Part shown: positions 5,446 through 8,465 of the stretch, piece by piece | Layout of the letters: every line of letters starts with the position of its first letter | How positions within the stretch are numbered: the stretch's first letter is position 1 | Assembly: GCA_030640725.1 (NCBI GenBank) | Contig: DAOWIV010000188.1 | Span: forward strand, 1-8,465 | Direction of reading: 5' to 3' | DNA length: 8,465 nucleotides | From: Methanosarcinales archaeon | Lineage (GTDB): Archaea > Halobacteriota > Methanosarcinia > Methanosarcinales > Methanogasteraceae | Program-made: the position numbers and the translations under genes | The notes under the pieces: generated by a model | Database searches by the model: none | Seen by the model: only the letters and a program-made list of their open reading frames with translations | Told to the model about the DNA's origin: nothing

Positions 5446-6678
5446 ATGGCAGATACGGAAATTGATATCGACGCGGACCGGGATTCAACAGAGTTCTCAA
5501 AGTACGTGGTGGACCGTATGCAACAGCTCGAAGTGAAGAACGATCTGCTCAGAACACAGTACCAGAGAATCGAGGGTGAGAAGCAGCAAGCTGACGATCA
5601 GCGGATCAAATACGAGCGCGAGGTCAGAAAACTGGAAAGCGAGGTGGCTACGCTGAAAACCACGCCGCAGTTGCTTGGCACACTCGTAGAGATTCTCGAG
5701 GATGGTAGATCGATTGTACGGTCGAGCACGGGTCCGGAATTCATTGTTGGTATCTCCCATTTCATCGAGGATGGTGAACTCAAACCCGGCGTGCAGGTAG
5801 CACTCAACAAGGAGCACCTCTCTATCGTTTCTGTCATCCCGATGGTTCGCGATCCGGCAGTGCGTGGCATGGAGGTCATCGAATCCCCGGATATTGGCTA
5901 TGACCGGATTGGCGGGCTGCATACGCAGATCGAGTCGCTGAAGGAAGCTGTGGAACTCCCGCTTACCAAACCGGAAATATTCGAGCGTATCGGTATCGAA
6001 CCGCCGAAAGGCGTGCTGTTATTCGGACCTCCCGGGACCGGGAAGACTCTTCTTGCAAAAGCAGTTGCCACACAGACTGACGCCACATTCATCCGTGTGG
6101 TAGGGTCTGAATTTGTGCAGAAATACATCGGGGAGGGCGCCCGCGTAGTGCGGGATGTCTTTGAGATGGCGCGAAAGAAGTCACCTTCGATCATATTCAT
6201 CGATGAACTGGACGCAATCGGGGCAAAACGGTTCACAGATGCCGGTTCAGGCGACAGGGAGGTTCAGCGCACGCTTATGCAATTGCTCGCAGAAATGGAC
6301 GGCTTCGATCCGAGAGGTGGTGTGCGGCTTCTTGCAGCGACCAACCGACCCGATATTCTCGATCCGGCACTTCTCCGCCCCGGACGTTTCGATCGATTGA
6401 TTCATGTCTCGATGCCGAACCGTGAAGCACGTACACAGATTCTACGCATCCATACTGCAAACATGAACCTTGCTGACGATGTCGACCTGGATCATCTTGC
6501 ATCACTTACCAATGATGCAAACGGCGCCGACCTGAAGGCGATTGTAATGGAAGCCGGGATGTGTGCGGTACGTGGTGAGAAAGATGCGGTATATCGCACG
6601 GATTTCGAAGCTGCGATCAAAGACACGCTAATTCCGGTAAGCAAACCAAAAATGTACTCCGAAGGAATGTTTGCCTGA
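5446..6678 (+). CDS. pan: Proteasome-activating nucleotidase PAN (AAA+ ATPase)
   Basis: PAN forms a hexameric ring that unfolds proteins and feeds them into the 20S proteasome. The 410-residue protein shows the full layout: an N-terminal coiled coil (about 16-71), an OB-like domain (about 75-130), then an AAA+ domain. The AAA+ domain has Walker A GPPGTGKT (194-201), the pore loop with KYIGEG (226-231), Walker B IIFIDEL (D253, E254), and the second region of homology with arginine fingers in LLRPGRFDR (R311, R314). It ends GMFA, a HbYX-type proteasome-docking tail with Phe in place of Tyr. The open frame runs 27 codons further upstream, but ATG 5446 (MADTEIDID) has the right distance from the TATA box; an ATG at 5428 is less likely. 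It is divergent from mbf1 and followed by tfe with its own promoter. Length is normal. Confidence 0.96.
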   Translation: MADTEIDIDADRDSTEFSKYVVDRMQQLEVKNDLLRTQYQRIEGEKQQADDQRIKYEREVRKLESEVATLKTTPQLLGTLVEILEDGRSIVRSSTGPEFIVGISHFIEDGELKPGVQVALNKEHLSIVSVIPMVRDPAVRGMEVIESPDIGYDRIGGLHTQIESLKEAVELPLTKPEIFERIGIEPPKGVLLFGPPGTGKTLLAKAVATQTDATFIRVVGSEFVQKYIGEGARVVRDVFEMARKKSPSIIFIDELDAIGAKRFTDAGSGDREVQRTLMQLLAEMDGFDPRGGVRLLAATNRPDILDPALLRPGRFDRLIHVSMPNREARTQILRIHTANMNLADDVDLDHLASLTNDANGADLKAIVMEAGMCAVRGEKDAVYRTDFEAAIKDTLIPVSKPKMYSEGMFA

Positions 6679-6703
6679 CTTGCGGTGTTTGATGCGATAG
6701 ACC

Positions 6704-6715
6704 CTAATATAGTAA
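6704..6715 (+). promoter_or_regulatory. Putative TATA box of the tfe-methyltransferase unit
   Basis: CTAATATAGTAA lies 26 nt after the pan stop and about 48 nt before the tfe start. It would give a leader of about 20-25 nt, enough to carry the ribosome-binding site AGGGGGTGG found at 6745-6753. This suggests tfe is not only read through from pan. Confidence 0.35.
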
Positions 6716-6757
6716 CAGGAGACTGACAATGATGTATAAACAACAGGGGGTGGTCGA

Positions 6758-7261
6758 TTGATCAATACAAGCGATCCTATTGTAAACCTGTATCTGGTAC
6801 GACTGATCGGAGCGGATGGTGTGAATATCATCAAAAAAATGCCTCCCGGGGAGATTGTTGACGAGGTGGTTGCAGCAGAGGTCGGTATAGATATAAACGG
6901 CATCCGAAGGACGTTGTTTAAGTTATACGAGAATCGGCTGGCAAGCTACCGGCGAGAGCGCAATCCGGAGACTGGCTGGCTCACATACCACTGGACGATC
7001 CATCTGGACAATGTCGAGAACCGTCTGGACATCGAATTTGAGAAACTGCTCGGCAATATAAAAGAACGCCTCACATTCGAGTCAGACAATACATTCTATG
7101 TATGTAACAACAACTGTGCGAGATTTATCTTCGAGACTGCAAGCGAGACTGATTTTATCTGCCCGGTCTGCGGTGAGGAGCTGTTCCATCAGGATAATGA
7201 AAAACTGATGCGCAGATTGTCCGGAAGGATCTCTGAGATGGATTCTGTTTTGAGGAGTTAA
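6758..7261 (+). CDS. tfe: Transcription initiation factor E, alpha subunit (TFE)
   Basis: TFE helps RNA polymerase open promoter DNA alongside TBP and TFB. The 167-residue protein has an N-terminal winged helix (about 5-85; VDEVVAAEVGIDINGIRRTL) with the basic wing YRRERNPETGWLTYHW. A central helix follows, then a C-terminal zinc ribbon with C116, C120, C135 and C138 (VCNNNC … ICPVCGEEL). The first cysteine pair is spaced C-x3-C rather than C-x2-C. The start is TTG: no ATG exists in frame between the stop at 6737-6739 and 6758, and a strong Shine-Dalgarno-like AGGGGGTGG sits about 4 nt before it. Length is typical. The methyltransferase follows after 18 nt and is probably cotranscribed. Confidence 0.92.
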   Translation: MINTSDPIVNLYLVRLIGADGVNIIKKMPPGEIVDEVVAAEVGIDINGIRRTLFKLYENRLASYRRERNPETGWLTYHWTIHLDNVENRLDIEFEKLLGNIKERLTFESDNTFYVCNNNCARFIFETASETDFICPVCGEELFHQDNEKLMRRLSGRISEMDSVLRS

Positions 7262-7270
7262 GGAAGTGAT
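7262..7270 (+). promoter_or_regulatory. Strong Shine-Dalgarno site of the methyltransferase
   Basis: GGAAGTGAT differs by one base from GGAGGTGAT, the full complement of the archaeal 16S rRNA 3' end. It lies 9 nt before ATG 7280 and begins directly after the tfe stop. It fixes the start and indicates translation from an internal position in a two-gene transcript. Confidence 0.6.
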
Positions 7271-7279
7271 TTTTTATTA

Positions 7280-7906
7280 ATGCCTGATTATAGCGACGAG
7301 ACTAAAAAGACACGGGATCGGTACAACCGTCTTGCTTTGCTGTACGATCTCGATGATGTGTTGTGGCTAGGTTCAAAACAGTTTTCTCGCAAGAAACTGA
7401 TAAAACTGACAAATCTCAGCGATTCCGGTCTGGTTCTCGATCTAACAACCGGTACTGGCAGAAATGCCGGGCTGCTTGCGAAATGGGTGCAGAACGGAAC
7501 GGTCGTGGGGATCGATATCTCCAGAAACGTGTTAAATATCAACAGTTTCAGAAATAAAAAACATAAGAATCTCCATCGGGTTCAGGGGACGGTTCAAGTG
7601 TTGCCTTTTGGCGATGAGACCTTCGATGCGGTATTCTGCACATGTGGCATGGACACCATCGACGGACCAGAGATCGCATTTACAGAGGCAGTTCGAGTCG
7701 TTAAAACGGGCGGCACGATCAGCCTGCTTCATCTGAAGAGTGATAAAGGTCCGCTTGACGTTTGCAACTTCCTGAGTCGATTTTACACATGGATATGGCG
7801 TGCAGAGGGTGTGGATCTGTTTTCGCATGTAAAGCAGCATAATGTGGATGTGCTTGTGTACAAGAATCTCCAGATCGCAGAGGCAATCGTTGTAAGGAAA
7901 ATTTAA
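7280..7906 (+). CDS. Class I SAM-dependent methyltransferase (UbiE/Methyltransf_11-like)
   Basis: The 208-residue protein has a Rossmann-type methyltransferase fold. Motif I is VLDLTTGTGRNAGLLA (about 52-67), with the usual DxGxGxG loop varied to DLTTGTG. The acidic motif II residue is D79 in VVGIDIS, which binds the SAM ribose. A motif near 105-120 reads QVLPFGDETFDAVFC, and post-motif strands follow (VRVVKTGGTISLLHL). An N-terminal YNRLALLYDLDD stretch resembles the 'YD..A..YD' segment of UbiE-like enzymes. The substrate cannot be read from sequence: a quinone or other lipid, a small molecule or a nucleic acid are all possible. Its tail is rich in hydrophobic and basic residues. It follows tfe by 18 nt with its own strong ribosome-binding site, so it is likely coexpressed, but no functional link is shown. 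Confidence 0.8.
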   Translation: MPDYSDETKKTRDRYNRLALLYDLDDVLWLGSKQFSRKKLIKLTNLSDSGLVLDLTTGTGRNAGLLAKWVQNGTVVGIDISRNVLNINSFRNKKHKNLHRVQGTVQVLPFGDETFDAVFCTCGMDTIDGPEIAFTEAVRVVKTGGTISLLHLKSDKGPLDVCNFLSRFYTWIWRAEGVDLFSHVKQHNVDVLVYKNLQIAEAIVVRKI

Positions 7907-8219
7907 CCTATACTCGGGCATACGGCACAAACTGCGATTTTTATAGGCATGGTCTGGTGTCGTATGGAGTCTTTAGACAAATCCTGGGTTATATAAAAAA
8001 CCTTAATCTGTGTTCATCTGTGTAAATCTGTGTCTAATAATGGTTTTTAGACACAGATTAACACTGATTTACACTGATTTACACTGATTTTACTTTTTCA
8101 GTGTTTTTATTGGCGAAACAAACTAATCGCCGCCTGCAAACAAGAACTCAGATATTCACCAACACGGCTGTTTCAGGGCTTTAAAAAAGCTCATTTTGTG
8201 GCGGTGTGAAGTATAATTT
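7907..8219. other. Intergenic region with repeats and possible gene debris
   Basis: No convincing gene lies here. From left to right it holds a TATA-like TTTTTATAGG (7938-7947) with no ORF behind it, an A/T-rich GGTTATATAAAAAACC (7987-8002), and the periodic inverted repeat (8003-8090, annotated separately). Then comes a stretch at 8109-8216 that can be read without initiation as short + strand peptides in two frames, one with a stop at 8124 and one ending at TGA 8207-8209. The latter stretch looks like eroded coding sequence, possibly mobile-element debris, but no family motif is firm. Confidence 0.4.
8003..8090. repeat. 10-nt-periodic inverted repeat forming a long hairpin
   Basis: The left arm has three 10-nt units beginning ATCTGTGT (8006-8015, 8016-8025, 8026-8035). 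The right arm has ACACAGATTA (8051-8060) followed by three identical ACACTGATTT units (8061-8090). The centre is a perfect 13-bp stem, 8025-8037 with 8047-8059, around a 9-nt loop. Beyond a single mismatch the arms keep pairing imperfectly out to about 8003 and 8082. The 10-nt period is one helical turn. Similar 'aatctgtgt' repeats are, to my recollection, widespread between genes in many genomes, with unknown function. It is not a CRISPR array: there are no spacers. Confidence 0.8.
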
Positions 8220-8465
8220 CTAATCCGTACTGCCGTCAACAGCTGCGTTTTGGATCTTCCTGTGGGGCAGCCTATCCCCATATTTCAGCAGTGCCGCCTG
8301 CGCAATCGTGTTGTTACCGAATCTACCCTCTTTTGGACAACCTGCGTCGGTTGCAACGACTTCTTTCTGGCAGTGTGGGCAGGTGTAATGTGCAATATTG
8401 TATTCAGTGACGATAACAGGTTGTGGTTCCGGAATCTCCTCGATAACCCTCGTTTCCACGCTGAA
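8220..8465 (-). pseudogene. IS66-family transposase fragment, truncated (5' end outside window)
   Basis: The frame is open to the right edge, so the true start lies beyond the window; the GTG at 8457-8459 is an internal valine. The peptide contains the zinc-finger region of IS66 transposases, YTCPHCQKEVVATDAGCP, followed by KEGRFGNNTIAQAALLKY and GDRLPHRKIQ. The latter corresponds to the family's '…KYxDxLPLyRQ' segment that leads into the catalytic domain. Homology stops there. The last ten codons, NAAVDGSTD with a TAG at 8220-8222, look like unrelated sequence, so the DDE catalytic domain is missing. The break is near 8250. It is inactive as a transposase. Confidence 0.75.

Noticed and set aside
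8003..8090. CRISPR array
   Set aside because: Units are 10 nt and contiguous, with no spacers and no cas genes nearby.
1..8465. tRNA, rRNA or defence/phage modules
   Set aside because: No cloverleaf, rRNA segment, nuclease/toxin motif or phage structural gene was recognised by eye.

Overview
The window is archaeal and most likely from a euryarchaeote of the methanogen or methane/alkane-oxidiser type. It carries a PAN proteasomal ATPase, transcription factor E (TFE) and archaeal MBF1, a split-subunit pyruvate:ferredoxin oxidoreductase, and an iron-sulfur flavoprotein resembling methanogen dihydromethanopterin reductase. TATA boxes lie at archaeal spacing, and leaderless starts are mixed with strong Shine-Dalgarno starts. 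The exact lineage cannot be fixed from the sequence alone.

Layout. Positions 1-375 hold the decayed 3' end of an IS4-family transposase (+). Positions 472-714 hold the C-terminal tail of a secreted protein ending in a type I dockerin (-), probably a remnant. Positions 862-2866 hold a tightly overlapping minus-strand por operon, porG-porD-porA, ending in a hairpin plus T-rich tract. The expected porB (TPP-binding beta subunit) is absent. Positions 3058-3542 hold a small DUF1648-type membrane protein (-) whose last membrane segment has slipped out of frame. Positions 3771-4042 hold the N-terminal stub of a transposase (+) with an intact promoter.

Positions 4182-7906 are the healthy core: a DmrX-like flavoprotein (+), MBF1 (-, convergent with DmrX and divergent from PAN), PAN (+), TFE (+, TTG start) and a SAM-dependent methyltransferase (+, 18 nt after TFE). 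Positions 7907-8219 are non-coding and contain a 10-nt-periodic inverted repeat able to form a long hairpin. Positions 8220-8465 hold a truncated IS66-family transposase fragment (-) that runs off the window.

How it fits together. MBF1, PAN and TFE are transcription and protein-quality-control genes. PorGDA and the DmrX-like protein are ferredoxin-linked or low-potential redox functions of C1/C2 carbon metabolism. Both ends of the window, and the gap at 3.5-4.1 kb, are littered with broken mobile elements, which may explain why the por operon stops at porA. I see no CRISPR array, RNA gene, phage module or defence system. The most notable points are the missing porB, the periodic hairpin repeat, the dockerin tail and the several frameshifted remnants. 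I found no convincing novel multi-gene system.
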